64,000 nt of DNA from Leucobacter luti (GTDB taxonomy: Bacteria > Actinomycetota > Actinomycetes > Actinomycetales > Microbacteriaceae): contig NZ_CP080492.1 in NCBI RefSeq assembly GCF_019464495.1, forward strand, positions 1,364,001 through 1,428,000, in the 5' to 3' direction. Below, one piece after another: positions 44,035 to 53,496 of this stretch; position 1 is the stretch's first letter, and each line of letters starts with the position of its first letter. The notes beneath the pieces were generated by a model. That model was not told the origin of the DNA. It searched no databases and worked only from the letters and a program-made list of their open reading frames with translations. Made by a program: the position numbers and the translations under genes.

Positions 44035-45609
44035 CTAGGACTGCCCTCGCGACCGTTGAAGTGCCAATCGAATTCGGTCCCGAAGTGCAGCCCCAGGAGG
44101 ACGAGTACGATGCCGTACCTCGGCGAGCTCGGCGCGCAATGCGGTGAGTTCACCGCGCAATGCGATGAGTTCACGTTCCAGTGCGGCGCTCTGATCCCGT
44201 GCGCCACGCTGCTCGACCGCTTTCCGCCGCTGCCGGATGTCGGTGTCTCGTTCGGTCATCTGAATCTGCAGTCGAGTCAGCTGCACTGACTCAGTGGCGA
44301 TTCTGATGTGCGACAGTTGCAGCTGCGTCTCCGTGTCGGTCCAGCGAGGACCCTGCGGATATGAGTAATCATCCCGCACCACCGTCCCCGTGCCGCGGAG
44401 ATCAGCAGCAATGCCATCCCACCACCGAGTCTGGTACTCCCGCTGTGCACCGCCCACATCGCGCAGGTGAGCGGCAAATTCGTCGCGACGTGCGACGAGA
44501 GCTCGCAACAGCGGTTCTCCGAGCAAAGGACGCCAGCCCTCCATCGGCACGGCACAGTCAGGCATCCCTGAGTTTTCGAGCGCTCCGCGCATTCGCACAG
44601 CCGAGTAGTAGCTATGGACGATGCCAACCGCGGGAATGCCGACTCCCGCGCCGAACACGAGTGGGTGGTACCTAGTGGACAGGGTCCACGATGCACCCTC
44701 GGTGAGGGCGATCAGCTCTCTGGCCGACATCATCGGCAGCACACGAACGCGGCCGCTCGTCGCATACCCCCGGATCCGTTCGTGCGCGTAGTCGTCGAAG
44801 TCCCGAGTTTCCCGGTCGTCTCGCTCGAGCGATCCCAGGTGCGAGACAAGAAGCACGTCGATGTCAGTGACGGAAACTACCTGGTCGAGGATGGCTGCCA
44901 GCTCTCGATAGTAGGCTTCCGCATCGAGTCCGCTGGTCCGTTCGTCGGCTGCAAAACTGCCCAAAATGTATCGTTCCGGGAGCGGTTTCGCAGGGTCAAT
45001 CGGCACCACGGAACCATCCAACAGAACGGCGTCATCCACGGTACGAACAATGGTCGCTGATTCTCCGCAAAGCCCTCGCATGAGTTCGGCGGTCCGAGAT
45101 TCGCGCACCCCAAATACCCGTGCGTACTCCGCGATTTCGCGCACCAATTCCTGGTCAGGGGGCAGCAGATGAGGGCCGACCGTCTGGCTCGTCACATAGA
45201 GCGGAATCCCCAGATTCTTGGCGATTCGCATGAGTGTCAGTCGCTCAAAGAGGTGATGCTCCCCAATCGTGTTGAGGTTCCCGCCTCCGGCGATCACCAG
45301 GGCATCGGCAGCGCGAAGGGCAGCGATACTGACGTCGGTACCGGCGGGTGGCTCCGCATCACCGCAGACGCTGGCCAGAATCGCGTCACTGTGCGCGATT
45401 TTGTCGGCGCGCTGCGGGATCCCGATGAAACCGAAGCGGGGCACTGTTGGGACCCCATACATGCGCGTGGAAACCTCGGGATTGCCCGCGACGAGCGTTA
45501 CCGAAAACCCCCGCGAGGTGAGCTCGCTCAAGGCAACTTCCGACATCGCTTCGTCACCGAGGTGATATCGTCCGCGGTAGCTCATGTCGCCAACTACCAC
45601 GACCTTCAT
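44035..45609 (-). CDS. Polysaccharide pyruvyl transferase (CsaB-like), coiled-coil tail
   Basis: 524 residues. Family features: 'GDMSYRGRYHLGDEAMSEVALSEL' (about 7-30), 'ALVIAGGGNLNTIGEHHLFERL' (about 103-124), 'LYVTSQTVGPHLLPPDQ', 'ARVFGVRESRTAELM' and 'TRYHPLVFGAGVGIPAVGI' with the conserved His. These enzymes use phosphoenolpyruvate to add a pyruvate ketal to a sugar of a wall polymer. CsaB-made ketals are the known ligands of SLH domains, and three SLH proteins are encoded in this window (two directly downstream on the map). The last about 100 residues form a coiled coil ('ALERELIALRGELTALRAEL'). GGAGGT 4 nt before the ATG. Confidence 0.86.
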   Translation of the reverse strand: MKVVVVGDMSYRGRYHLGDEAMSEVALSELTSRGFSVTLVAGNPEVSTRMYGVPTVPRFGFIGIPQRADKIAHSDAILASVCGDAEPPAGTDVSIAALRAADALVIAGGGNLNTIGEHHLFERLTLMRIAKNLGIPLYVTSQTVGPHLLPPDQELVREIAEYARVFGVRESRTAELMRGLCGESATIVRTVDDAVLLDGSVVPIDPAKPLPERYILGSFAADERTSGLDAEAYYRELAAILDQVVSVTDIDVLLVSHLGSLERDDRETRDFDDYAHERIRGYATSGRVRVLPMMSARELIALTEGASWTLSTRYHPLVFGAGVGIPAVGIVHSYYSAVRMRGALENSGMPDCAVPMEGWRPLLGEPLLRALVARRDEFAAHLRDVGGAQREYQTRWWDGIAADLRGTGTVVRDDYSYPQGPRWTDTETQLQLSHIRIATESVQLTRLQIQMTERDTDIRQRRKAVEQRGARDQSAALERELIALRGELTALRAELAEVRHRTRPPGAALRDRIRLALQRSRGQS

Positions 45610-45682
45610 ACGACCTCCACCTATTCAGCGACACATCAGGTATCAGCGTAGCAGCGTCCTGCCGGGCTGGGCCGGGATGCTG

Positions 45683-47002
45683 CTAGCGCGGGAGCCGATA
45701 CAGGAATGCTGCCATCGCCTCGCGCGAGACTCGATCCTTCGGCGCATACTTCGGCTTGCCGGTCGGCTGCGGAATCCCCGTGGTGAGCTTCGCGTGGTAC
45801 ATCCACGTGATCTCCTTGTAGAACGGGTCAGACGGCTTCACATCCACGAACGGCGAGACCTTCGGCGGCGTGTAGCTCGCCCCAGACAAGCGATACAGGA
45901 ACGCTGCCATCGCCTCGCGCGAGACTCGATCCTTCGGCGCATACTTCGGCTTGCCGGTCGGCTGCGGAATCCCCGTGGTGAGCTTCGCGTGGTACATCCA
46001 CGTGATCTCCTTGTAGAACGGGTCAGACGGCTTCACATCCACGAACGGCGAGACCTTCGGCGGCGTGTAGCTCGCCCCAGACAAGCGATACAGGAACGCT
46101 GCCATCGCCTCGCGCGAGACCCGATCCTTCGGCGCATACGTCTTTGCGGTCGTGCACCCAGGAACCGTGATTCCGGTACTGAGCCGAGACGTCGACATCC
46201 ATTGAATCTCAGAATAGAAGTCAGACCATGGCCGAACATCGAGAAATGCCCCACCGCGCCGCGCGGCGTAGGAGGCGAAGTTCTGGGTACCGTGGCTTCC
46301 GTACGCAGTGGTCCCGCCACGCACAAACCCAATCCCGATATCGGTATATTCAGGATTCAGCATGTTTCCTCGATGCGCGCTCGAGGCCATCCACATCTCA
46401 AACATGTAGTAGCCGCTCGGCGAGCCGGCCGCGATATTCTCGCCCGCGGCCGTCCAGCCTGCCGGAATCTGGTTTCTGTAGTTGGGGTTGTGCATAAATG
46501 AGCCCGACGTGGCCATCTGGGTCGACCACGCCCGTGCGACCGTGTCGATCGCGGGGTTCCTATAGAGGATGGGGACGCAGGCGCTGATCCGGGCGGCGTT
46601 TACCGCCGTCAGGATTTGTGCTTCGTCTGCCGCGCTCCGCGCCACAGGAGATATCGCGTTCAAAACGGGGCCACCGAGATCGAGCAGCGGCTCAGGATCT
46701 GCCAATGAGACCCCTGTGTCGGGCGAATCGGGCTGTGCAGTGGGTGAAGGGGATGAATCCAGTTCCGCCGGCCCATTGCCCGGCACCACTCGCTGCTCCT
46801 GCGAGGATGCTGGCTCAGTGTCTGTGTCGCCGCTGAGCAAAGGCTCACTCTCAATGTCGCTGGAGGTCTCTATCTCAGCTGACTCTCCGTGCGGACTCGC
46901 CTCCAGAGCGTCGGCCACAGCGGGCGGAGACAGCCAGAGGACGCTTATGACAAGGCACAGTGAGACCGCGGTAGTGAGCATCTTTCGCAGCTTCTGTGTC
47001 AT
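45683..47002 (-). CDS. Secreted CAP-domain protein with three SLH-like domains
   Basis: 439 residues. Signal peptide about 1-30 ('VSLCLVISVLWLSPPAVADA'), acidic Ser/Pro-rich spacer, then a CAP/SCP domain (about 130-245): 'FMHNPNYRNQIPAGWTAAGENIAAG', 'MWMASSAHRGNMLNPEYTDIGIGF'. Three SLH-type units follow, the last two being near-perfect 65-residue duplicates and the last third of the first also matching. CAP proteins act outside the cell; activity unknown. Start ATG 47002 was chosen over one 27 nt upstream because it begins the signal peptide and TACAGT lies 6 nt before it. SLH units should bind the wall polymer. Confidence 0.87.
   Translation of the reverse strand: MTQKLRKMLTTAVSLCLVISVLWLSPPAVADALEASPHGESAEIETSSDIESEPLLSGDTDTEPASSQEQRVVPGNGPAELDSSPSPTAQPDSPDTGVSLADPEPLLDLGGPVLNAISPVARSAADEAQILTAVNAARISACVPILYRNPAIDTVARAWSTQMATSGSFMHNPNYRNQIPAGWTAAGENIAAGSPSGYYMFEMWMASSAHRGNMLNPEYTDIGIGFVRGGTTAYGSHGTQNFASYAARRGGAFLDVRPWSDFYSEIQWMSTSRLSTGITVPGCTTAKTYAPKDRVSREAMAAFLYRLSGASYTPPKVSPFVDVKPSDPFYKEITWMYHAKLTTGIPQPTGKPKYAPKDRVSREAMAAFLYRLSGASYTPPKVSPFVDVKPSDPFYKEITWMYHAKLTTGIPQPTGKPKYAPKDRVSREAMAAFLYRLPR
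45696..46085 (-). repeat. 195-bp tandem repeat encoding SLH units
   Basis: Two complete 195-bp (65-codon) units, 45696-45890 and 45891-46085, differing by a T/C at position 12 of the unit in the part compared, followed by a partial third unit from 46086. In-frame, so unit number can change by slippage or recombination without breaking the protein. Confidence 0.9.
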
Positions 47003-47046
47003 ATGTCCACTGTACTGAGCGCACACCATCGTCGCCTAGGCGAACG

Positions 47047-50000
47047 TCACGCTCGGGTTTCGAGTCGATAGAGAAACGCCGCCATCGCCTCCCGTGAAAC
47101 CGCCCTCTTGGGCTCATATTTCGGTTTACCCGTTGGCTGTGCAATCCCCGTCGACATTCCCGTGTCATACATCCACGCGATTTCCCGGTAGAACTTGTGC
47201 GTTGTGGGCACATCCGCAAACGGAGAAGTCCGCGGTGGTGTGTACCCCCGTGGAGCTTCGAGCCGGAACAGGAAGGCAGCTATCGCCTCGCGCGAGACCG
47301 GTGACTGCGGCCGATATTGGAGTCCCTTCCCGGTAGCAATTCCCGTCGTGAGACCGGTCTCATTCATCCAGGATATTTCGCGCACGAATTTATGGGTCTT
47401 CGAAACGTCAAGGAACAGCGGCCGATCCGGCGCAGCATAGGTTTTCTGTGCATCGAGCCTGAAGAGGAACGCCGCAGCTGCCTCTCGGGACACCGCAGAT
47501 TTCGGGAAGTATTTGGTTTTCCCCGTGGGCTGACGCATGCCAGTTGAGAGCCCGGACGTCGACATCCAGCCGATCTCTCGCGCGAAAGGGTGGGTCTTCG
47601 GCACGTCGGCAAACGGTGGAGAACTCGGCGGGGCCGGGGTTCCGGGAACTTTAACGCGCGCTGACGCCCGCGACTCGGTGGTGTAGCCAGTTTTCTTGCC
47701 CGTGACAGTGACGGTGATCCTGCGCGCCACATCGGCTTTCGTCAGCGTATATTCGGCAGAGTTCGCACCACGAATCGGCGTTCCGTTCCGATTCCACTGA
47801 AATGCGAGCGTGACGGGCCCCGGCCCCCAGGCACCGACGCTGGCGACGAGTTTCGAGCCGGGGACCGGGGTTCCCGAGACCTTCGGCGCCGCGCTCACGA
47901 GCGTGCCAGCCGCGACCAGGAATTCGGCTGACGATTGTGAAGCTTTCGCGAAACCAGGCTTTGTCGCGTTCACGCGGAATGAAATCTTCGCACTGCGGTC
48001 TGCTGGCACCAGCGTGTACTCGCGTCCGGTGGCGCCTGAGATCGCTTTCCCGTCGCGCAACCACTGGGTCGAGACGTGCACGGGTGCAGGCAACCAGGTG
48101 CCGACTCTCGCCGTAAGTCTTTCTCCGACGCGCATTTGCCCGGAGAGCGTGGGGGTGGGCCGTTGGCTCAACGTCATGACGCTGCTGCCACGCGGGTGGT
48201 ATCTCACTCCCCAGCTGCCCGCTGTTGCCCCGAACCCGGCCTGCTGCAGACGTGAGCTTGTGAAGGACTTCCCCGTGCTCGTCGCTACGCGAACCCCACT
48301 GTTCGAGAACGCTACGATGTCCGCGCGCCCGTCGCCGTTCGTGTCGGTCACCACCCGCGGCTGTTCGTCGACCCGCCACGATTTCGCACCAAACTCGCCT
48401 GACCAACGCGCCGGTGTTCCGAACCCAGAGCCCGTGCTGAGGGCGACCGTCACTCCATTCTGATCAAACCCGACCAAGTCCGCTCGTCCGTCACCGGTCA
48501 CGTCAGCGAGCACTCGGGGGTGCGCACCGACAAGCCAGCCATTCATTGTTCCAAAGCCGCTGCTCCACCGGGTCATCGGCCGCAGGCTCTTGCCAGTGTT
48601 GACCCCGACATACACCCCGTCTGAGGCGAATCCGACCACATCGGGAAGGCCGTCGCCAGTCACGTCGGCAAGGGTGCGGGGGTGATGTAACGCAGACCAT
48701 CCAGCGTTGCCGCTGAAGTCGGGAGACCAGCGCTGCGCCTTGGCGAACCCTGACCCCGTGTTTACAGCTACGTACACGCCCGAGTCGGAGATGCCAAGGA
48801 TGTCTGGCAAGCCGTCCTGGTTCACGTCTTGCAGAAAGCGAGGCGTCCGATCGACGCTCCACCCGTTTCCCGTGCCGAACCCGGCGTACCACTTTTTCAT
48901 CGGAGCGAACGATTTGCCCGTATTGACCCCGACATACACTCCGTCCGAGGCGAATCCGACCACATCGGCACGGCCATCACCGGTCACGTCAACAAGCGCG
49001 CGGGGGTGATGCTCGACGGTCCATCCGCCGCTCACACCGAATTCCGCAGTCCATCGAGCCTGCGCTCCGAAACTGGATCCGGTACTGAGCGCTACATAGA
49101 CGCCGTCCTCTGCGAAACCGACAACATCGGATTTCCCATCCCCGTCCACATCTGCCAGCATCCGCGGATGCGAGCGGGTCGTCCAACCGTTCGCTGTCCC
49201 GAATCCGGAGACCCAAGTGCGTGCAGGCTCGAGGCCGGAGCTCGTTCGGACGGCAACTTGCACGCCACGAGCCCCGAAGCCGACGACGGCGGGCCGGCCA
49301 CTCCCAGTGACGTCCGTGTTCCACGGCACGATCGATTGGGCATCGCCCAGTCCGTCACCGTTATCGTCAGGGAGCACCACTGCAGCCGTTGCCGCGGAGG
49401 TGGTCGCAGTCGGCTTGTAGCCGGGAGTGTCGCCGGTGGTCTCCACAGTGATGCGCTTTCCGAAATCCACGAGCCGGGGCTGAAATGTCTGTTGCGTGGC
49501 TCCTGGGATGACCGCGTTGTTCGCGAGCCAGCGATACCGAACCTTCGCAGGTGCCGGCGACCAGCCGCTCAAGGAGGCGGTAAGGGTACCTCCGACCAGT
49601 GGCACGCCGCTGATCACCGGCTTCGTCGTCTTCGTGAACGGTTTCGTGAGATCAGCAATGTGGATATACCCCTGGAAGGCATTTGCTGGCACGGTGCGCG
49701 TCCCATAGGCCCCCGCCCAACCGTTGTTGTATTCCTCGATCACCACGCGTCCGTCGTTCAGCACATCGGCGACCCAGGCGACGTGCCCAAACTCAGATGC
49801 GCCCCCGTAGTAGGGACCGCTCCAAGCCACTGAGCCCACCTCTGGGGTCGTGTCAACCCGGATCCCGACGCTGCGAGCGGATCCGGCCCACTCCGCAGCA
49901 TTGCCCCACGCATAGCGCCCCATGTATTGGTTGCTGAACTTCACCTTGTTGGCCGTGTTCAGACGCCAGGAAACGAAGGAGGTGCACTGTCGATGTGCGA

Positions 50001-50580
50001 AGTTCCACTCATCCCACGTCACCGGAAACAGCGGCAAGTTCTTGTACTTCTGGGGATAATTATCCCCGATCAAAGCCCGATTGGCATGTGTGAGGGGGAG
50101 CTGCATGCTCTCATCCCACGGCTTCGCGGTCGCGGGGCCTGGAGAGTTGGAGGCAATTCCGCCATTGGGGCCGCGCGGTTCTGAGCCAGGCTCTGCAGAA
50201 TCCGCTGGCTCAGGCATTGGCGCCTCGGGCATCACATTGGGATCAGGAGTCGTTCCCGGATCCGGCGACGGCTCAGGAGTGACTTCCGGAGTTGGCTCAG
50301 GATCCGGAGTCACACCAGGATCTGACGTCGGTTCAGGATCCGGCTCCACCAGCGTCGGCATCGTGGTGACCGGCGTATCGGGGTTCTGCAACACCGTGTC
50401 GAGCACGGTCTGGAATGCCGGGGCCGATGCCATCGAAGGGACCGCTGCCGATGGCCCCGGCGCGTCAGGGGCAACTGTGCGCTCCAGGGCGAGCGCGGGA
50501 GCGCCGCCGAGAGCAGAGAGCCCCAGCACTACGCTCACTGTAATCGCCGCGAGCCGTGTGGTGTGTGGAGCCAGTTCCAT
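47047..50580 (-). CDS. Secreted CHAP-domain protein with beta-propeller, Ig-like and SLH-like domains
   Basis: 1,177 residues. Signal peptide (about 1-34), Pro/Glu-rich spacer, CHAP domain (about 165-310) with 'HRQCTSFVSWRLN' (Cys near 197) and 'FGHVAWVADV' (His near 268), the pair used by CHAP amidases/endopeptidases. One Ig-like repeat ('PAPAKVRYRWLANNAVIPGAT'), then seven FG-GAP/VCBS units ('DVDGDGKSDVVGF', 'DVTGDGRADVVGF'...), enough for a seven-bladed calcium-binding propeller (about 400-800). Two more Ig-like repeats, three SLH units. ATG 50580 begins the signal peptide and follows TAGGCT by 7 nt; a longer frame upstream lacks a signal. Probably a wall-anchored peptidoglycan hydrolase. 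Confidence 0.87.
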   Translation of the reverse strand: MELAPHTTRLAAITVSVVLGLSALGGAPALALERTVAPDAPGPSAAVPSMASAPAFQTVLDTVLQNPDTPVTTMPTLVEPDPEPTSDPGVTPDPEPTPEVTPEPSPDPGTTPDPNVMPEAPMPEPADSAEPGSEPRGPNGGIASNSPGPATAKPWDESMQLPLTHANRALIGDNYPQKYKNLPLFPVTWDEWNFAHRQCTSFVSWRLNTANKVKFSNQYMGRYAWGNAAEWAGSARSVGIRVDTTPEVGSVAWSGPYYGGASEFGHVAWVADVLNDGRVVIEEYNNGWAGAYGTRTVPANAFQGYIHIADLTKPFTKTTKPVISGVPLVGGTLTASLSGWSPAPAKVRYRWLANNAVIPGATQQTFQPRLVDFGKRITVETTGDTPGYKPTATTSAATAAVVLPDDNGDGLGDAQSIVPWNTDVTGSGRPAVVGFGARGVQVAVRTSSGLEPARTWVSGFGTANGWTTRSHPRMLADVDGDGKSDVVGFAEDGVYVALSTGSSFGAQARWTAEFGVSGGWTVEHHPRALVDVTGDGRADVVGFASDGVYVGVNTGKSFAPMKKWYAGFGTGNGWSVDRTPRFLQDVNQDGLPDILGISDSGVYVAVNTGSGFAKAQRWSPDFSGNAGWSALHHPRTLADVTGDGLPDVVGFASDGVYVGVNTGKSLRPMTRWSSGFGTMNGWLVGAHPRVLADVTGDGRADLVGFDQNGVTVALSTGSGFGTPARWSGEFGAKSWRVDEQPRVVTDTNGDGRADIVAFSNSGVRVATSTGKSFTSSRLQQAGFGATAGSWGVRYHPRGSSVMTLSQRPTPTLSGQMRVGERLTARVGTWLPAPVHVSTQWLRDGKAISGATGREYTLVPADRSAKISFRVNATKPGFAKASQSSAEFLVAAGTLVSAAPKVSGTPVPGSKLVASVGAWGPGPVTLAFQWNRNGTPIRGANSAEYTLTKADVARRITVTVTGKKTGYTTESRASARVKVPGTPAPPSSPPFADVPKTHPFAREIGWMSTSGLSTGMRQPTGKTKYFPKSAVSREAAAAFLFRLDAQKTYAAPDRPLFLDVSKTHKFVREISWMNETGLTTGIATGKGLQYRPQSPVSREAIAAFLFRLEAPRGYTPPRTSPFADVPTTHKFYREIAWMYDTGMSTGIAQPTGKPKYEPKRAVSREAMAAFLYRLETRA

Positions 50581-50660
50581 ACGTTCCAGCCTAACCTCGG
50601 GCGCGTATTGCTCGGGGAGGCCGCGCCCGGGCTGTGCCCGCCGGCAAGAGTAGCGAGCGT

Positions 50661-51527
50661 CTACCCGCGATCGCCCGGGAGGCCTCCGCTCACGAGCCCG
50701 CGAAACAGCACACGCTTCACCCTTGCCGGGAGCAGCCGGTACGCGCCCTTCATTACGACATTGCGCAGGTACTCCCCGCGCGTGATGAAGCCCATGCGGC
50801 GCAGCTCGCCCTGCAGGCGCCACTCAGTGCGTGCCTCAGCCCAGCCCCCACGCCGTGCGAAAGCGCCAGCTCCGACCCGATACCGCAGCAACGGCTCCGG
50901 AATATTTTCCACTCGCGCCCCGGAGTCAATGAGCCGGATCCCGAGCCAGTAGTCTTCCATTTTGCCGAAGGGCTGGTACCGCCCAACGCGATCGAGCGCG
51001 GCGACGCGGTACATCATCGTGGGGTGGTTGAACGGATTGTGTGTGCGCGCGTGATCCCGGATCCGCACCGCGCCGACCGGCGGAATGCGCACCGCCGCGG
51101 CAACGGCAGGGTCAGACTCGAACTCGGCCATCCCCGTGCCGACCAGGTCATAGCCCTGGTCAATGAGTGCCCACTGGCGTTCGAACCGGTCCGGCACCGA
51201 CACGTCATCCGCGTCCATTCGGGCCACAACCGCGTAGGCGCACGCGTCAAGCCCACGGTTCAAGGCCTCAGTGAGACCGACATTCTGGGCGAGCTGCACT
51301 CGCTTGACCGGGATCGGGCTTGCGGTCTCGATCCGCGCCAGCTCGCGCTCCAATTCCTCGGGCACCGGGCCGTCTTGCACAATCACGGCCTCGGCAGGTC
51401 GCAGCGTCTGCTGATCGACCGAACTCTCAAATGCGAGCCGCACAAAGCTGGCGTTATCCCCAGCGTAGACGGGCAGCAGGAGGGAAAACTCTTCGGTGGG
51501 GCCGGCAGTGCTAGGAGTGTTCCGCAT
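50661..51527 (-). CDS. Glycosyltransferase family 2
   Basis: 288 residues: 'FSLLLPVYAGDNASFVRLAFESSVDQQ' (about 14-40), 'VAQNVGLTEALNRGLD'-like 'LAQNVGLTEALNRGL', metal motif 'VVARMDADDVSVPDRF' (about 107-122) and 'FNHPTMMYR', 'KMEDYWLGIRLIDSGARV'. This is the layout of WaaE/AmsE-like GT2 enzymes adding hexoses. Start ATG 51527 has GGGGGA just upstream and TAGGCT 8 nt before it; a 40-residue upstream extension is basic, low-quality sequence. It sits between two secreted-protein genes on the same strand. Confidence 0.85.
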   Translation of the reverse strand: MRNTPSTAGPTEEFSLLLPVYAGDNASFVRLAFESSVDQQTLRPAEAVIVQDGPVPEELERELARIETASPIPVKRVQLAQNVGLTEALNRGLDACAYAVVARMDADDVSVPDRFERQWALIDQGYDLVGTGMAEFESDPAVAAAVRIPPVGAVRIRDHARTHNPFNHPTMMYRVAALDRVGRYQPFGKMEDYWLGIRLIDSGARVENIPEPLLRYRVGAGAFARRGGWAEARTEWRLQGELRRMGFITRGEYLRNVVMKGAYRLLPARVKRVLFRGLVSGGLPGDRG

Positions 51528-51558
51528 GATCCCCCAGCCTAGCCGCCCACTCCTCCTG

Positions 51559-53439
51559 CTAGCGTTTTGACGCTCGGTAGCCGGCCTGCCGCGCCGCGGC
51601 CTCGGTCGTGAAGCACGCTTCCGGGATCGTCCGACTGTAATATGCACCCCACGGCATGTGGTAAATCATCGAGCTGGCGTTGCCTTTGATCGGCGCCCAC
51701 GTTGGGCAGTTCCAGAGCGATACCGGTCGGGTTGAGCTCGGGTATCGCACCACGGCAGTGGTGGCCGAAGTACGGCTTTCACTCGAGTAGCCGGACTTCG
51801 TGCCGGTCACTTTCACCGCGAAGAAGCTCCCCAGATCAGCGCTTGTCACGCGATAGCTCGATCCGGTTTTCCCCGGCAGCGCCACCCCGTTGCGGTACCA
51901 CTGATAACGGAACGAGGTTCCCGCGGTCCAGGATCCCCTGGAAACCGTGAGCTGTGTACCCACCAGGGCGCGCCCAGAAACCTTGGGTTTCGCCGCGGAG
52001 AGCACCAGCGGGACAGTCTTCGCTCCCGAGGTTTGGCTCACGGTCTGATAGCCCGATTTGGAGCCGGTCACCTTGACGCTGAGTTTCTTGCCGGCGTCAG
52101 CTCTGCTGGGCGTGTACTTCGCTTTCGTGGCACCCGTGATCACCGCGCCGTTGCGGAGCCACTGATACCGGAGCTTCACGCCAGCAGGCTTCCAGGTTCC
52201 CGTTTGGGCGGTGACTGCGCCACCCACGCGCACCGTTCCGGTGATATTTGGAGTGGGAGCTGCAGAAATGACCCGCGAGACCTGTGCCGTGGCCTTCGAG
52301 GTCTTCGTCGTGTTCACATAGCCGGCGAGCGAACCGGTCACTGTCACCGTGATGCGCTTACCAGCATCCGCGCTCGCGAGCGTGTAGGTCGCGCCTGTCG
52401 CCCGCGCAATCGTCGCGCCGTCCCGCTTCCACTGGTAGGTGAGCTTCACTCCGTTCGGCTGCCACGCCGTGGTGCGCACGCTGAGTCTCTGGCCAACAGT
52501 GGCAGTGCCCGAAATCGTCGGCACCGCTGCGCTCAGCGTTCCGGCACCAATCACAGCCGTCGATACCGACGTGACTGAGCGCGAAGCGTATCCCGGGAGT
52601 GCGCCGGTGATCGTGGCCGTCACCCGACGCCCCTGGTCCTGTGCACTCAGCAGATATTTCTCACCGGTCGCACCGGCAATGGCCACGCCGTTACGTTTCC
52701 ACTGGTAACTGAAGCGAAGGCCGTGCGGAGCCCAGCTTCCCGGCTTCGCCTGCAGGGTCTGCCCCACTCGGGTGGCGCCGCTCACAGTCACGATTCCCGC
52801 GGTGAGCGTACCAGTGCTCACGGTGAGCGAGAGCGTGCTCACGGATCGTGGTGCAGCCCCGTCTCGGTTCGCGGTCACGACAACGGAGAGGAGCTTTCCA
52901 GCCTGCGCCGGAACGGGCGTGAAGCTGGCCTGCGTGGCGCCCATGATGTCCACACCGTCAAGTTGCCATTGGAACGAGAACACGAGATCAGCTTCTGGCC
53001 ACTCCCCCGTGGTCGCTGTGACGGCTCGTCCGACCGCCGCCCCTCCGCCCAGGATTGTGGGGAGCGCGGTCGGGGCCGCAATTTCCGGAATCTCACTGGG
53101 AGCCTCGACCTCGCCGACCGAACCAGGATCACCAGATTCCGCTCCGGCTTCCTCCGTCTCACTGGGGTCCGGATCCGCGACGGGGCTGGGCGCTTCGTCG
53201 TGCCCCTGCTCATCGCCTGCGTCCGGTTGCGTGACGAGTTCGGGCTCCTCGCCGTTGGTTGCCTCAACGCCGCCTCTGGGATCGCCTGCTGGCACGTTGG
53301 GAGCGGTCAGCACGATCGCCTGAGCACCGGCGTCGCTCGAGCTCTCCAGCGCGTACGCTGCCGTCGCCGGAGCAATCCCGGCTCCCGCGCCGCTGCACAC
53401 GAGCGCAGCGACCAGCAGCGCTCCACAGGTCTTCTTCAT
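51559..53439 (-). CDS. Secreted protein with five Ig-like repeats and short C-terminal Cys domain
   Basis: 626 residues. Signal peptide about 1-28, acidic linker, then five about 85-residue repeats of the type 'GSWAPHGLRFSYQWKRNGVAIAGAT....Y.....D.G....V.VTG...GY....'. These are the Ig-like domains also present in the CHAP protein at 47047. The C-terminal about 50 residues ('LWNCPTWAPIKGNASSMIYH', 'PEACFTTEAAARQAGYRASK') match a small domain that often ends actinobacterial secreted proteins and nucleases; I recall no proven function. Shine-Dalgarno AGGGAG 6 nt before the ATG. No SLH units, so attachment differs from its neighbours. Confidence 0.85.
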   Translation of the reverse strand: MKKTCGALLVAALVCSGAGAGIAPATAAYALESSSDAGAQAIVLTAPNVPAGDPRGGVEATNGEEPELVTQPDAGDEQGHDEAPSPVADPDPSETEEAGAESGDPGSVGEVEAPSEIPEIAAPTALPTILGGGAAVGRAVTATTGEWPEADLVFSFQWQLDGVDIMGATQASFTPVPAQAGKLLSVVVTANRDGAAPRSVSTLSLTVSTGTLTAGIVTVSGATRVGQTLQAKPGSWAPHGLRFSYQWKRNGVAIAGATGEKYLLSAQDQGRRVTATITGALPGYASRSVTSVSTAVIGAGTLSAAVPTISGTATVGQRLSVRTTAWQPNGVKLTYQWKRDGATIARATGATYTLASADAGKRITVTVTGSLAGYVNTTKTSKATAQVSRVISAAPTPNITGTVRVGGAVTAQTGTWKPAGVKLRYQWLRNGAVITGATKAKYTPSRADAGKKLSVKVTGSKSGYQTVSQTSGAKTVPLVLSAAKPKVSGRALVGTQLTVSRGSWTAGTSFRYQWYRNGVALPGKTGSSYRVTSADLGSFFAVKVTGTKSGYSSESRTSATTAVVRYPSSTRPVSLWNCPTWAPIKGNASSMIYHMPWGAYYSRTIPEACFTTEAAARQAGYRASKR

Positions 53440-53496
53440 CGAACACTCCCTACTGACACAAATGTGGTCAGCTTAGCGAACATTCGACGCGCATCC

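Noticed and set aside
45696..46150. CRISPR-like array
   Set aside because: The repeats are 195 bp, contiguous and in-frame SLH codons, without spacers.
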